Below are positions 45,731-54,660 of a DNA stretch of 64,000 nt, piece after piece; the first letter of the stretch is position 1; every line of letters starts with the position of its first letter. The stretch is from assembly GCF_018919385.1 (NCBI RefSeq), contig NZ_JAHLMF010000001.1:124001-188000 (forward strand), written 5' to 3'. The position numbers and the translations under genes were made by a program. Origin of the DNA: Geomonas diazotrophica. Lineage in GTDB: Bacteria; Desulfobacterota; Desulfuromonadia; Geobacterales; Geobacteraceae. Under the pieces are notes generated by a model. It did no database searches. It saw only the letters and a list, made by a program, of their open reading frames with translations, and was not told the origin of the DNA.

Positions 45731-45784
45731 GGATCATCGCAGTCAGGGAACAATTTACGTCAATCGACGCAACGAGGTGAAAAC

Positions 45785-46357
45785 ATGTCCAGTGAGGAAA
45801 AAGCCGAACACAGCATCTTGATAGTCGACGACGAGCCGCACGTGATCTCGGCCCTCATGCGGGGGCTCGACGAGGAGCCCTACCTGATCGAGGGGGCGCC
45901 CGGGGGGAAAGAGGCGCTCCGGCTCATGACGCAGCGCCGTTTCAAGGTGGTGATCTCGGACGAGAAGATGCCGGGGATGGACGGGGCGGAGTTCCTGGGG
46001 ACGGTGAAGGAGTTGTACCCGGAGACGGTGCGCATCATGCTGACCGGTCATGCCAGCATCGAGGCCACCATGCGCGCGGTGAACAGCGGCGAGATCTACC
46101 GCTTCTTCACCAAGCCCTGGAATGATACGGAACTGAAGCTCGCGCTGAAGAGCGCGCTGGAGAAATACGACCTGGAAGAGGAAAACCGGCGTCTGTTAAG
46201 GACGGTGAGACACCAGTCGCAGGAGCTCAAGTACCTGGAGAAGAGCTACCCCGGCATCTCCGCCCTGCGTAGGGAGGCCGACGGCGCCATCAGGATCGAC
46301 GAGATCTCCCAGGAGGAGATCGACGGCATCATCGCGCAGTGTAACCAGAAGCGCTAG
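45785..46357 (+). CDS. Stand-alone receiver with helical tail
   Basis: 190 residues. Receiver (9-125) with VDDE, Asp59 (ISDEKMPGMDG), LTGHAS and KPWNDTEL, then an amphipathic coiled-coil tail (about 125-155) and a short C-terminal segment (RIDEISQEEIDGIIAQC). No output domain. Closest in pattern to the receiver of the upstream ATPase, so it may compete for the same kinase or act as its phosphate sink. It is the last gene of the cluster; its stop directly abuts the stop of the convergent cyclase gene. Confidence 0.88.
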   Translation: MSSEEKAEHSILIVDDEPHVISALMRGLDEEPYLIEGAPGGKEALRLMTQRRFKVVISDEKMPGMDGAEFLGTVKELYPETVRIMLTGHASIEATMRAVNSGEIYRFFTKPWNDTELKLALKSALEKYDLEEENRRLLRTVRHQSQELKYLEKSYPGISALRREADGAIRIDEISQEEIDGIIAQCNQKR

Positions 46358-47584
46358 CTAGACCACCCGGTCCCGGCCGCCGCTCTTGGCCTGGTACAGG
46401 TTCTGGTCGGCTCGCTTCAACACCTGCAGCAGGTCGTCATCATTGTGCTGCACGTTGGCGACGCCGGCGCTGGCGGTGATCCGCAACGGTTCACCATCGA
46501 CCAGGAAGGGCTCCTCGCGGATGAGCGACCAGATCTTGTGCGCCACGCTGAGCGTCTGCTCCCGGTCCGAGCCCGGCAGTACCACCAGGAACTCCTCGCC
46601 ACCAAAGCGCCCGAGCGAGTCGTAGCTGCGCAACGACGCGCTCACCCTCTCCGCGAACAGCTGCAGCAGGTGGTCGCCGGCCAGGTGACCGTAACGGTCG
46701 TTTACCTGCTTGAACCGGTCGATGTCGATCATGATGAAACCGACCTCCGCGTCGGTCAGTCCCTTCTCCCTGCGGCGCAGGGCGCGCGCGAACTCCCTGC
46801 GCCCGATCATCTCTATCTGCATCTTGTTGAAGGTCCCGGTCAGCCCGTCGATCAGGGTCTGCTTCCTGAGAACCTCCTGGGTTTCCTTGAGCTCGTTGGT
46901 CCCCCTTCGGATCAGCACGAAGGAGATCCCGAAGACCACCATCAGGGTGCCGCAAAGCGCCGCCAGCGAAAGAAACGCCGCGTTCACGGTCTGCTGGCGG
47001 TACTTGGTGACGTCGATGTAGACCTCGAAGCTCCCGATCACCTTGCCGCGGGCGCGGATCGGGATGTAGGTTTCCACCACGTCCACGTTGAACTTAAGCT
47101 CGTCGGCGAGATCCTTCACCTCTTCCTTGCGCTCGAGCTTGGAGTCGAAGGCGCCGGTCAGCGCCCGGGCGAGCCTCCGGTTGTCGCGGTCGACCTCGCC
47201 GATCAGCTTGGCCTCCGTGCTGTACACGATGCGGCAATCGGAGGAGTAGATCTTGATCTTGACGATGTCGAAGGGGGAGAGGAACGTCCTGAGATCCCGG
47301 TCGAGGATGAAGAAATTTTCGGGCAGCACCTCGACGGCGAAGGTGCCGTCGCTCTTGGCCACGGTGAAGCGGGCCCTCTCATCCTCGGAAAGGGCGGTGC
47401 TGACCTTGATCGCGTCCTCTTCGGCGCTGTCCACCAGGTTCTTTTGCAGCACCCGGTAGAAGGCGTAGCCGGCAAGCGACGTGATCAGGATGATGGAAAC
47501 CAGGGCGACGGCGACGAACAGGCGCAGCAGGGAATCGGGATCCTTCCTCGCGTCGGCATGGAATATGGTGCGGAATAGCTTCAC
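46358..47584 (-). CDS. Membrane diguanylate cyclase
   Basis: 408 residues from GTG 47584, which has AAGGA at 6 nt; TTG 47590 is in frame but less well placed. TM about 20-42; periplasmic sensor about 45-195 (ENFFILDRDLRTFLS, DVVETYIPIRARGKVIGSFEVYIDV), similar to sCache-type domains; TM about 208-228; GGDEF domain about 245-408 with GGEEF (about 328-332) and the inhibitory I-site RSYD five residues before it. Active-site residues are complete, so it should make cyclic di-GMP with product inhibition. The next gene cluster encodes an HD-GYP-like protein that could degrade the product. Confidence 0.92.
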   Translation of the reverse strand: MKLFRTIFHADARKDPDSLLRLFVAVALVSIILITSLAGYAFYRVLQKNLVDSAEEDAIKVSTALSEDERARFTVAKSDGTFAVEVLPENFFILDRDLRTFLSPFDIVKIKIYSSDCRIVYSTEAKLIGEVDRDNRRLARALTGAFDSKLERKEEVKDLADELKFNVDVVETYIPIRARGKVIGSFEVYIDVTKYRQQTVNAAFLSLAALCGTLMVVFGISFVLIRRGTNELKETQEVLRKQTLIDGLTGTFNKMQIEMIGRREFARALRRREKGLTDAEVGFIMIDIDRFKQVNDRYGHLAGDHLLQLFAERVSASLRSYDSLGRFGGEEFLVVLPGSDREQTLSVAHKIWSLIREEPFLVDGEPLRITASAGVANVQHNDDDLLQVLKRADQNLYQAKSGGRDRVV

Positions 47585-47622
47585 GGTCAATCCTTGTCCC
47601 GGCAGGCCCGGGCATCATGCTG

Positions 47623-48540
47623 TCAGGCCCAGCGCCAGAGCGAGAGGATCAGCACGATCAGAAATACGATGGTCAGGTTCATGTAGGCCATGAAAAAGAA
47701 GACCCGCTCATGCAGCGGAGCCTTGCGCTGGGTCACATCGGCCAGGGTCCCCACCTCGGGCATGAGGAGCACCTTCTCCGATCCGTGCGGTGCCAGCTTG
47801 AGCGCCTCGCTCAGGTCCTCACCGGCATGGTGGCGCCCCATGTGCACCCCCTGTTTCCAGAGCCGGCTGGCACTCGCGTCGTAGAGCCTCCCCTCGTAGG
47901 CGAAGTAAGCGGGACGCTCTTCCTTGCCGTCGAAGGAGGCGAGCTCGTCCAGCGTCAGCTCCTTCCCGGCGGGAAGGGACACCGGCTCGCGACGCTTCCC
48001 CTTCAGCTTGGGCCCGATGACCAGCACCACGTAGGCGGCGGAGAGAACCATCACCAGGTAGAGGGAGATCTTGACGAGCAGCAGCACCCCGAAGCGGGTG
48101 TGAAGCAGCATCTCCAGGGAAGTGACCCGGAAGTGGGTGAGGATGGCACCGGTGATCCCCATAACGACCATGGAGAGCACGCCGACCTTCACCTCGCCAC
48201 GGGGGAGCCCCCCCGCCGCGTAGGCCGGTTTCAGGACCAGGTGCACGTAGAGAATGGTGCCGAACCACAGGATCGCGATCAGCATGTGCAGGTAGCCCGC
48301 CAGGAAGCGGACCACCTTGCCGGCCGTGACGCCCCGCGGCGCCTCGCTTTTCACGGCGCGCGAGGCGGCGAATTCCTTCCCGGCCGCGGTCAGCTCACCC
48401 CCTCCCGCCGGATCGACATGGCAGGCATCGCAGCTCCTTCCGGTTTGCTGGGCATAGATCTCTGTGGCACTGGCGGGTAGGACCGGAGCGGCAAGAGAAG
48501 CGAAGAGCAGGAAAAGCATCGAGAGGAGCAGACGTTTCAT
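47623..48540 (-). CDS. Exported c-heme/CopD-like/cytochrome b5-like membrane protein
   Basis: 305 residues from ATG 48540 (the frame to 48648 adds 36 residues before the signal peptide). Signal 1-25; one c-type heme site CDACH (about 38-42); a CopD-like four-helix membrane region (about 74-178: FLAGYLHMLIAILWFGTILYVHLVLKP with conserved His); a cytochrome b5-like domain (about 195-260: LTLDELASFDGKEERPAYF, YDASASRLWKQG, HMGRHHAGEDLSEAL, APHG); a last TM helix about 285-303. This would bring c-type and b-type heme sites into one chain. Predicted role: electron transfer at the membrane. The combination is unusual and the partner unknown. Confidence 0.85.
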   Translation of the reverse strand: MKRLLLSMLFLLFASLAAPVLPASATEIYAQQTGRSCDACHVDPAGGGELTAAGKEFAASRAVKSEAPRGVTAGKVVRFLAGYLHMLIAILWFGTILYVHLVLKPAYAAGGLPRGEVKVGVLSMVVMGITGAILTHFRVTSLEMLLHTRFGVLLLVKISLYLVMVLSAAYVVLVIGPKLKGKRREPVSLPAGKELTLDELASFDGKEERPAYFAYEGRLYDASASRLWKQGVHMGRHHAGEDLSEALKLAPHGSEKVLLMPEVGTLADVTQRKAPLHERVFFFMAYMNLTIVFLIVLILSLWRWA

Positions 48541-48767
48541 GCGGACTGTATAGCCTTGTTCTCCAATAAAGTCAACAGATTGCGGGAGTTCCCGCGAGTG
48601 CGGCACCGTCCAAGGCCACGCCCCGTCGCCGGCAGGCTTTCCAAACATGCGGCATTATTCACCAAATCTACCTCTCCACCGTCCCTAACCATTGAAAAGG
48701 CGCCCGGCTCCCGATACAATAGCACCCTTGGCGCAGCTATTACGAGGTGAGAGAAGAGGGAATGAAC

Positions 48768-51410
48768 ATGTCACACTGCCAGCACCAGACCATACACCAA
48801 AAGGACTACAAGGTTCCAGACTACCTGGTCGATACGGTCGAACTCTCTTTCGACCTCTCCCCGGAGCACACCCGGGTGGTATCCCGCCTCGCCATCCACA
48901 GCAACCACGACCGCAGCGGCGGTGTCCGCCCCCTCGTGCTGGACGGCGAGGAACTCACCCTGCTGTCGCTCAAGCTGGACGGGGTCGAGCTGGAACAGGG
49001 CGCCTACCGGGTCGACGGGACCTCCCTGGCGCTCCCCGACCCTCCCGAGCAGTTCCTCCTCGAGGTGGAGACCCGGATCAGTCCCAAGGAGAACAGCGCC
49101 CTCTCCGGCCTGTACGCCTCGGGCCCCATGCTCTGCACCCAGTGCGAGGCCGAGGGGTTCAGACGCATCACCTACTTCACCGACCGCCCCGACGTCATGG
49201 CGGTCTACACCGTGACCCTGCGGGCCGATAAGGCGAGTTGCCCGGTGCTTCTGGCCAACGGCAACCTGGTGGAGAAAGGCGACCTCCCCGACGGGCGCCA
49301 CTTCGCGGTCTGGCACGATCCCTTCAAGAAACCGAGCTACCTCTTCGCGGTGGTCGCCGGGGAGCTGGTCCACATCGCCGACAGCTTCACCACCATGAGC
49401 GGCCGGCAGGTGCGGCTCGAGATCTACGTCGAGGAACGGAACAAGGACAAGTGCGAGCACGCCCTCAGGTCGCTCATGCGCGCCATGCGCTGGGACGAGG
49501 AGCAGTTCGGCCGCGAGTACGACCTGGACACCTACATGGTGGTGGCCGTCGACGACTTCAACATGGGGGCGATGGAGAACAAGGGGCTAAACGTCTTCAA
49601 CTCCCGCTACGTGCTGGCGAGCCCGGAAAGCGCCACCGACGACGACTACCAGGCCATCGAAGAGGTGATCGGCCACGAGTACTTCCACAACTGGACCGGC
49701 AACAGGATCACCTGCCGCGACTGGTTCCAGCTTTCCCTGAAGGAGGGACTCACCATCTTCCGCGACCAGGAATTTTCCGCGGACATGCAGTCGCGCCCGG
49801 TGAAGCGCATCGCGGACGTGAAGAGCCTGCGCAGCGCGCAGTTTCCCGAGGATGCCAGTCCCCTGGCCCACCCGGTGCGCCCCGAGTCGTACGTGGAGAT
49901 CAACAACTTCTACAGCATGACCGTGTATCACAAGGGGGGCGAGGTGATCCGGATGCTGCAGACCCTCTTGGGACGCGAGGCATTCCGCGCCGGCATGGAC
50001 CTCTACTTCGAGCGCCACGACGGGCAGGCGGTGCGGGTCGACGAGTTCGTGCAGGCCATGGCCGACGCCGGGAGGCGCGACCTGTCCCAGTTCATGCTCT
50101 GGTACGACCAGGCCGGGACCCCGCTCCTCACGGTACGCGACGATTACCGGGCCGAAGACGGCAGCTACACCCTGACCGTGGCCCAGAGCTGCCCCTCGAC
50201 TCCGGGTCAGCCGGAAAAGAAGCCCTTCCACATCCCGCTCGTCATGGGACTGCTGGACCGGGAGGGGAACGAGCTGCCGCTGCAGTTGGCCGGGGAGACG
50301 GAGCCGGCGGGGACCTCGCGGGTCCTCGAGCTGAGGCAGGAGACGGAAACGTTCACCTTCACGGGACTCGGAGAGCGTCCCGTGCCGTCGCTGCTGCGCA
50401 ACTTCAGCGCGCCGGTGAAGCTCGAGTACCCCTACAGCGACGAGGACCTGGACCTCCTGATGACCAGCGACAGCGATCCCTTCGTTCGATGGGAGGCGGG
50501 ACAGGTCCAGGCGGTGAAGCTGATCTTGGGTCTCATCGCCGACATCCAGTCCGGGCGCGAGGCGCGGGTGAAGGAGAGCTTCATCGACTCCTTCAGAAGG
50601 CTTCTCTGCGACGACCGCCAGGACCGCGCCTTCCTGGCCGAGGCGCTCACCCTGCCGACCGAGAGCTATCTCGCCGAGCAGATGCAGGTGATCGACCCCG
50701 ACGCCATCTACCAGGCCCGCGAGCTGGTGCGGGCCACGGTAGGCGAGCGGCTGACTGCGGAGCTCACGGCCGCGCGGGAGGGTTGCGCCGCCCGGGCGCC
50801 CTACCGCCCCGACGACGGTCTCGCCGGCTGCCGCAGGCTGAAAAACCTCTGCCTTTCCTACCTGATGGCGGCGGGGGGGCAGGAGGCGATCGACGCCTGC
50901 ATGGCCCAGTTCAAAAGCGCCGACAACATGACCGACAGCCTGGGAGCCCTGGCTCCGCTGGCGAGCTGCGCCTGCCCCGAGCGCGAGGAGGCGCTCGCCT
51001 CGTTCTACGAGCGCTGGCGCGGCGACCGCGGCGTCATCGACAAGTGGTTCACCCACCAGGCCATCTCGCGTCTGCCCGACACCATGGACCGGGTGCTGGC
51101 GCTTTTGGAGCACCCCGACTTCGACCTGCGCAACCCGAACCGGGTCCGCTCGCTGGTGGGCGCCTTCAGCCAGGGGAACCAGGTCCGCTTCCACGATGCC
51201 AGCGGCAGGGGGTACCGCTTCCTGGGCGACCAGATCCTGCGTCTTAACGGCATCAACCCGCAAATCGCCGCGCGCATGCTCACCCCCTTCAGCCGCTGGC
51301 GGCGCTTCGACCCCAACCGGCAGGGGCTCATGAAAAAGGAGCTGGAGCGCATCCTGGCCGAGCCCGGCCTGGCGAGGGACGTATACGAGCTGGCGGCCAA
51401 AAGCCTGTAA
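48768..51410 (+). CDS. pepN: Aminopeptidase N (M1 family)
   Basis: 880 residues from ATG 48768, where GAGGG lies 7 nt upstream; ATG 48762 and GTG 48747 are in frame too. Exopeptidase motif GAMENKG (about 267-273), zinc site HEYFHNWTGNR with the distal Glu in LKEGLTIF (about 302-325), and the C-terminal helical ERAP1-like domain typical of E. coli-type PepN (870 residues). It trims N-terminal amino acids from peptides in the cytoplasm; no signal peptide is present. It stands alone, with a hairpin after its stop. Confidence 0.96.
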   Translation: MSHCQHQTIHQKDYKVPDYLVDTVELSFDLSPEHTRVVSRLAIHSNHDRSGGVRPLVLDGEELTLLSLKLDGVELEQGAYRVDGTSLALPDPPEQFLLEVETRISPKENSALSGLYASGPMLCTQCEAEGFRRITYFTDRPDVMAVYTVTLRADKASCPVLLANGNLVEKGDLPDGRHFAVWHDPFKKPSYLFAVVAGELVHIADSFTTMSGRQVRLEIYVEERNKDKCEHALRSLMRAMRWDEEQFGREYDLDTYMVVAVDDFNMGAMENKGLNVFNSRYVLASPESATDDDYQAIEEVIGHEYFHNWTGNRITCRDWFQLSLKEGLTIFRDQEFSADMQSRPVKRIADVKSLRSAQFPEDASPLAHPVRPESYVEINNFYSMTVYHKGGEVIRMLQTLLGREAFRAGMDLYFERHDGQAVRVDEFVQAMADAGRRDLSQFMLWYDQAGTPLLTVRDDYRAEDGSYTLTVAQSCPSTPGQPEKKPFHIPLVMGLLDREGNELPLQLAGETEPAGTSRVLELRQETETFTFTGLGERPVPSLLRNFSAPVKLEYPYSDEDLDLLMTSDSDPFVRWEAGQVQAVKLILGLIADIQSGREARVKESFIDSFRRLLCDDRQDRAFLAEALTLPTESYLAEQMQVIDPDAIYQARELVRATVGERLTAELTAAREGCAARAPYRPDDGLAGCRRLKNLCLSYLMAAGGQEAIDACMAQFKSADNMTDSLGALAPLASCACPEREEALASFYERWRGDRGVIDKWFTHQAISRLPDTMDRVLALLEHPDFDLRNPNRVRSLVGAFSQGNQVRFHDASGRGYRFLGDQILRLNGINPQIAARMLTPFSRWRRFDPNRQGLMKKELERILAEPGLARDVYELAAKSL

Positions 51411-51420
51411 TCCTACCCAC

Positions 51421-51451
51421 CTCCGGGGACGGCGCTCAGCCGCCCCCGGAG
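51421..51451 (+). terminator. Hairpin after pepN
   Basis: CTCCGGGG-CGGC, loop GCTCA, GCCG-CCCCGGAG with single mismatched bases, directly after the pepN stop. No T-run follows, so termination may be weak or Rho-assisted. Confidence 0.5.
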
Positions 51452-51576
51452 GCGCCCCGCGAAAACCACGCGTTCCCACGCAGTTTCCCCTCAAGTAACC
51501 TCATGGATTTCCGACAAGATAGGAGGCAGACGCCCGCACCCTCCTTGGCCTTTTAGCGTAACGGATTGGAAAACCC

Positions 51577-54500
51577 ATGAAGTACTACGTCCAGCAGTCC
51601 CAACTGGCAGCCAAGCCCCTGGCCGTTTTCGGCCTGCTCCTCCTGGTTACCTTCGGCACCGAAGCCGGGGTGATGGCCCTGCTCTCCCGCGTGTTCCCGG
51701 GACTGCAGGGCCTGGCCGCCACGCTCACCGATGCTCTGCTTTTGACCGCCCTGAGTGCCCCCGCGGTGTGGTGGCTCGTCGTGCGTCCGCTGCGGGGGAT
51801 CGCCCTCCAGGCATCCGCCAAGGCCGACGCGGTGCTGCGGTCGATCACCGACGCTGTGATCACCTTCGATTGCGACGGGACCATCGACTCGTTGAATCCC
51901 GCCGCCGAGTCCATCTTCGGCTACCCCCCGCACCACATGGAGGGGGAACATATCGGCCTCATCCTGCCTGAGGTCGCCCGCTGGCTCCCCGGCGCGGCCG
52001 GCGCGCCAGCCCCCCCGGGGCAGGCGCTGTACGCCGCCAACCAGAGCTGCGGCCGGCATCGCGACGGCACGGTCTTCCCCGTGGAGGTTTCGCTGGGGAG
52101 GCTGGCGCGGCAGAAAGGGCGCAGGTTCATCGCCATAGTCCACGACATCCGACAGCTGAAACAGGCGCTCGCCGCGGCCCAGGAGCAGCAGGAGTTCCTG
52201 GGGAGCCTGCTGCAGCAAAGCGCCGTGCCCATCTTCGTCCTGGATCCCGAGCGCCGGGTGTTGATCTGGAACCGCGCCTGCGAGGAACTGACCGGCAGGA
52301 GCGCGAGGGAGATGGTGGGGACGGACCGGGCCTGGCAGGCTTTCTACCCGGAGGAACACCCGGTGCTTGCCGAGGTGGTCATTTCGGGGGACCTGGAACG
52401 CGCGCGGGGAGGGTACAGCTCGGTCAGGCAGTCCGTGCTGATCCCCGAGGGGCTGCACGCCGAGGGGTGGTACCAAAACCTGAACGGCCAGGAGCGCTAC
52501 ATCATGTTCGAGGCCGCCCCCATCCAGAGCGGCAGCGGCAAGCTCCTGGCGGTGATCGAGTCCCTGGAGGACATCACCCAGCGCAAGCGCTACGAGGAAC
52601 AGCTCGAGTACCAGGCCAACTACGACTCCCTGACCGGGCTGGTGAACCGGAACCTGCTTGCGGACCGCATGAAGCAGGCCCTGCTCATGTCCCGTCGCCG
52701 CCGTCACGAGGTCGCCCTCTTCATGCTCGACCTGGACGGTTTCCAGCTGGTGAACGACACGCTGGGACAGGAGGCGGGAGACACCGTGCTGCGGCTGGTC
52801 GCCGAGCGCCTGGCCGGGTGCGTCAGGGCGGAAGACACCGTCGCGCGCTACAGCGGCGACGAGTTCGTGGTGCTGATCGCCGACCGTGGCGTCTCGGACA
52901 GCGCCGCGGTAATCGCCGTCAAACTTCAGGAGGCGATCGCCCGTCCCCTCAACCTGAAGGGGCAGGAGCTGACGGTAACGGCCGGCATCGGCATCAGCAT
53001 CTATCCCCGGGACGGCGACGAGATGCAGACTCTGCTCGGAAACGCCGAGGCCGCCATGTACCGGGCCAAGGAAACCGGGAGGCACTCGTTTCGTTTCTAC
53101 ACCGCCCAGATGAACGAGCGCTCCCTGGCGCGGATCACCCTGGAGAACCACCTGCGCCGGGCCCTGGACCGCGGGGAATTCGTGCTCCACTACCAGCCAA
53201 AGGTGAGCCTGCCATCGGGGCAGATCGTCGGGATGGAGGCCCTTTTGCGCTGGGACAGCCCCGAGTTGGGCAGCGTCCCCCCCGACGCGTTCATTCCGCT
53301 TGCGGAAGAGAACGGGCTGATCATTCCCATCGGCACCTGGGTGCTTAGGACCGCCTGCGCCCAGAACAAGGCATGGTACGACGCCGGCTTCCCCGCGCTC
53401 TCCGTCGCGGTCAACCTCTCCCCGCGGCAGTTCCGGCAGCAGGACATCACGGCGGTGATAGCGGAGGCGCTGGCCGAAACCGGCCTCCCCCCGCACCTTC
53501 TGGAGCTGGAGATCACCGAGAGCATGGTCATGCAGGACGCGACGCGGGTCGCTTCCGTGCTGAACGAGCTGAAGCGGATGGGGGCATCGCTGGCGATGGA
53601 CGATTTCGGCACCGGCTACTCGAGCCTCGCCTACCTCAAGCGCTTCCCCTTCGACAAGCTGAAGATCGACAAGTCCTTCGTCATCGACATCACCACCGAT
53701 CCCAACAACGCGGCCATCGCCAAGGCGGTCATCGCCATGGCGCACTCCCTCCACCTGAAGGTGATCGCGGAAGGGGTGGAGACGCAGGGGCAGTTGAACT
53801 ACCTGCACGACCAGGGGTGCGACGAGATCCAGGGATACTTCGTGAGCAGGCCCGTTGCCGCCGGGGAGTTCATGAGGCTGCTGCAGGGACAACCCATTGC
53901 CGTCCCCTCGCACGCGGCGGGATACCCGGACAAGACGGTGCTGGTCGTGGACGACGATGAGGGGGTGCTGAACGCGCTGCAGCGGATGCTTTTCGTGGAG
54001 GGGTACAACGTGCTGTCGGCGTCGGGCGCCGACGAGGCCTTCGCCCTGCTCGCGCTGAACCGCGTGGCGGTGGTCATCTCCGATTTCAGGATGCCGGGGA
54101 TGAACGGGGCCGAGTTCCTGGGGCGAGTGAAGGAGCTCTATCCGGAGACGGTGCGCATCATGCTTTCGGGCTACGCCGACATCGACGCGGTCACCAATGC
54201 GGTAAACCTTGGGGCGATCTACAAGGTCATGTACAAACCGTGGAGCGAGCCGGACCTGAGGGAGAATCTGGAGGAAGCCTTCCGCCACTACTCCGGGGTG
54301 GGTTCCGCCCGCAGCGCCGCCTCACAGCCACCGTTTGTTTTTGAAATAAACCAGCATCCCGCCGGCGAGCACGAGGCAGAGGGCGAACACGGCCGGGTAG
54401 CCGTAGGGCCATTCCAGCTCCGGCATCTGCTTGAAGTTCATGCCGTACCACCCCACCACGAAGGAAAGCGGCATGAAGATGGTCGCGATGATGGTCAGAA

Positions 54501-54660
54501 CCTTCATCACCTCGTTGAGCCGGTTGGAGACGCTGGAAAGGTAGATGTCGAGCATCCCCGAGAGCATCTCGCGCAACGTCTCCAGGGTGTCGAGCACCTG
54601 GACGATATGGTCGTAGAGGTCGCGCAGGTAGATGACCGTTGTGTCGCGGACCAGCGGTGA
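51577..54660 (+). CDS. PAS-PAS-GGDEF-EAL-receiver cyclic di-GMP protein, extended C-terminus
   Basis: 1027 residues as read. TM helices about 15-36 and 44-66; PAS about 85-190 and 205-325 (second with FYPEEHP); GGDEF about 345-505 with SGDEF (about 427-431); EAL about 525-775 with EALLRW (554-559) and DDFGTGYSSL; receiver about 787-905 with VVDDDE, ISDFRMPGMNG, LSGYAD and KPWSEPDL. The frame then runs 113 codons into the convergent corA gene and reads as its antisense (His/Val/Glu rich, no fold). The true end was probably near 54336, where TAA and TGA occur in the two other frames; a small indel would explain it. The SGDEF variant may still be active. The EAL motif is intact. Confidence 0.88.
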   Translation: MKYYVQQSQLAAKPLAVFGLLLLVTFGTEAGVMALLSRVFPGLQGLAATLTDALLLTALSAPAVWWLVVRPLRGIALQASAKADAVLRSITDAVITFDCDGTIDSLNPAAESIFGYPPHHMEGEHIGLILPEVARWLPGAAGAPAPPGQALYAANQSCGRHRDGTVFPVEVSLGRLARQKGRRFIAIVHDIRQLKQALAAAQEQQEFLGSLLQQSAVPIFVLDPERRVLIWNRACEELTGRSAREMVGTDRAWQAFYPEEHPVLAEVVISGDLERARGGYSSVRQSVLIPEGLHAEGWYQNLNGQERYIMFEAAPIQSGSGKLLAVIESLEDITQRKRYEEQLEYQANYDSLTGLVNRNLLADRMKQALLMSRRRRHEVALFMLDLDGFQLVNDTLGQEAGDTVLRLVAERLAGCVRAEDTVARYSGDEFVVLIADRGVSDSAAVIAVKLQEAIARPLNLKGQELTVTAGIGISIYPRDGDEMQTLLGNAEAAMYRAKETGRHSFRFYTAQMNERSLARITLENHLRRALDRGEFVLHYQPKVSLPSGQIVGMEALLRWDSPELGSVPPDAFIPLAEENGLIIPIGTWVLRTACAQNKAWYDAGFPALSVAVNLSPRQFRQQDITAVIAEALAETGLPPHLLELEITESMVMQDATRVASVLNELKRMGASLAMDDFGTGYSSLAYLKRFPFDKLKIDKSFVIDITTDPNNAAIAKAVIAMAHSLHLKVIAEGVETQGQLNYLHDQGCDEIQGYFVSRPVAAGEFMRLLQGQPIAVPSHAAGYPDKTVLVVDDDEGVLNALQRMLFVEGYNVLSASGADEAFALLALNRVAVVISDFRMPGMNGAEFLGRVKELYPETVRIMLSGYADIDAVTNAVNLGAIYKVMYKPWSEPDLRENLEEAFRHYSGVGSARSAASQPPFVFEINQHPAGEHEAEGEHGRVAVGPFQLRHLLEVHAVPPHHEGKRHEDGRDDGQNLHHLVEPVGDAGKVDVEHPREHLAQRLQGVEHLDDMVVEVAQVDDRCVADQR

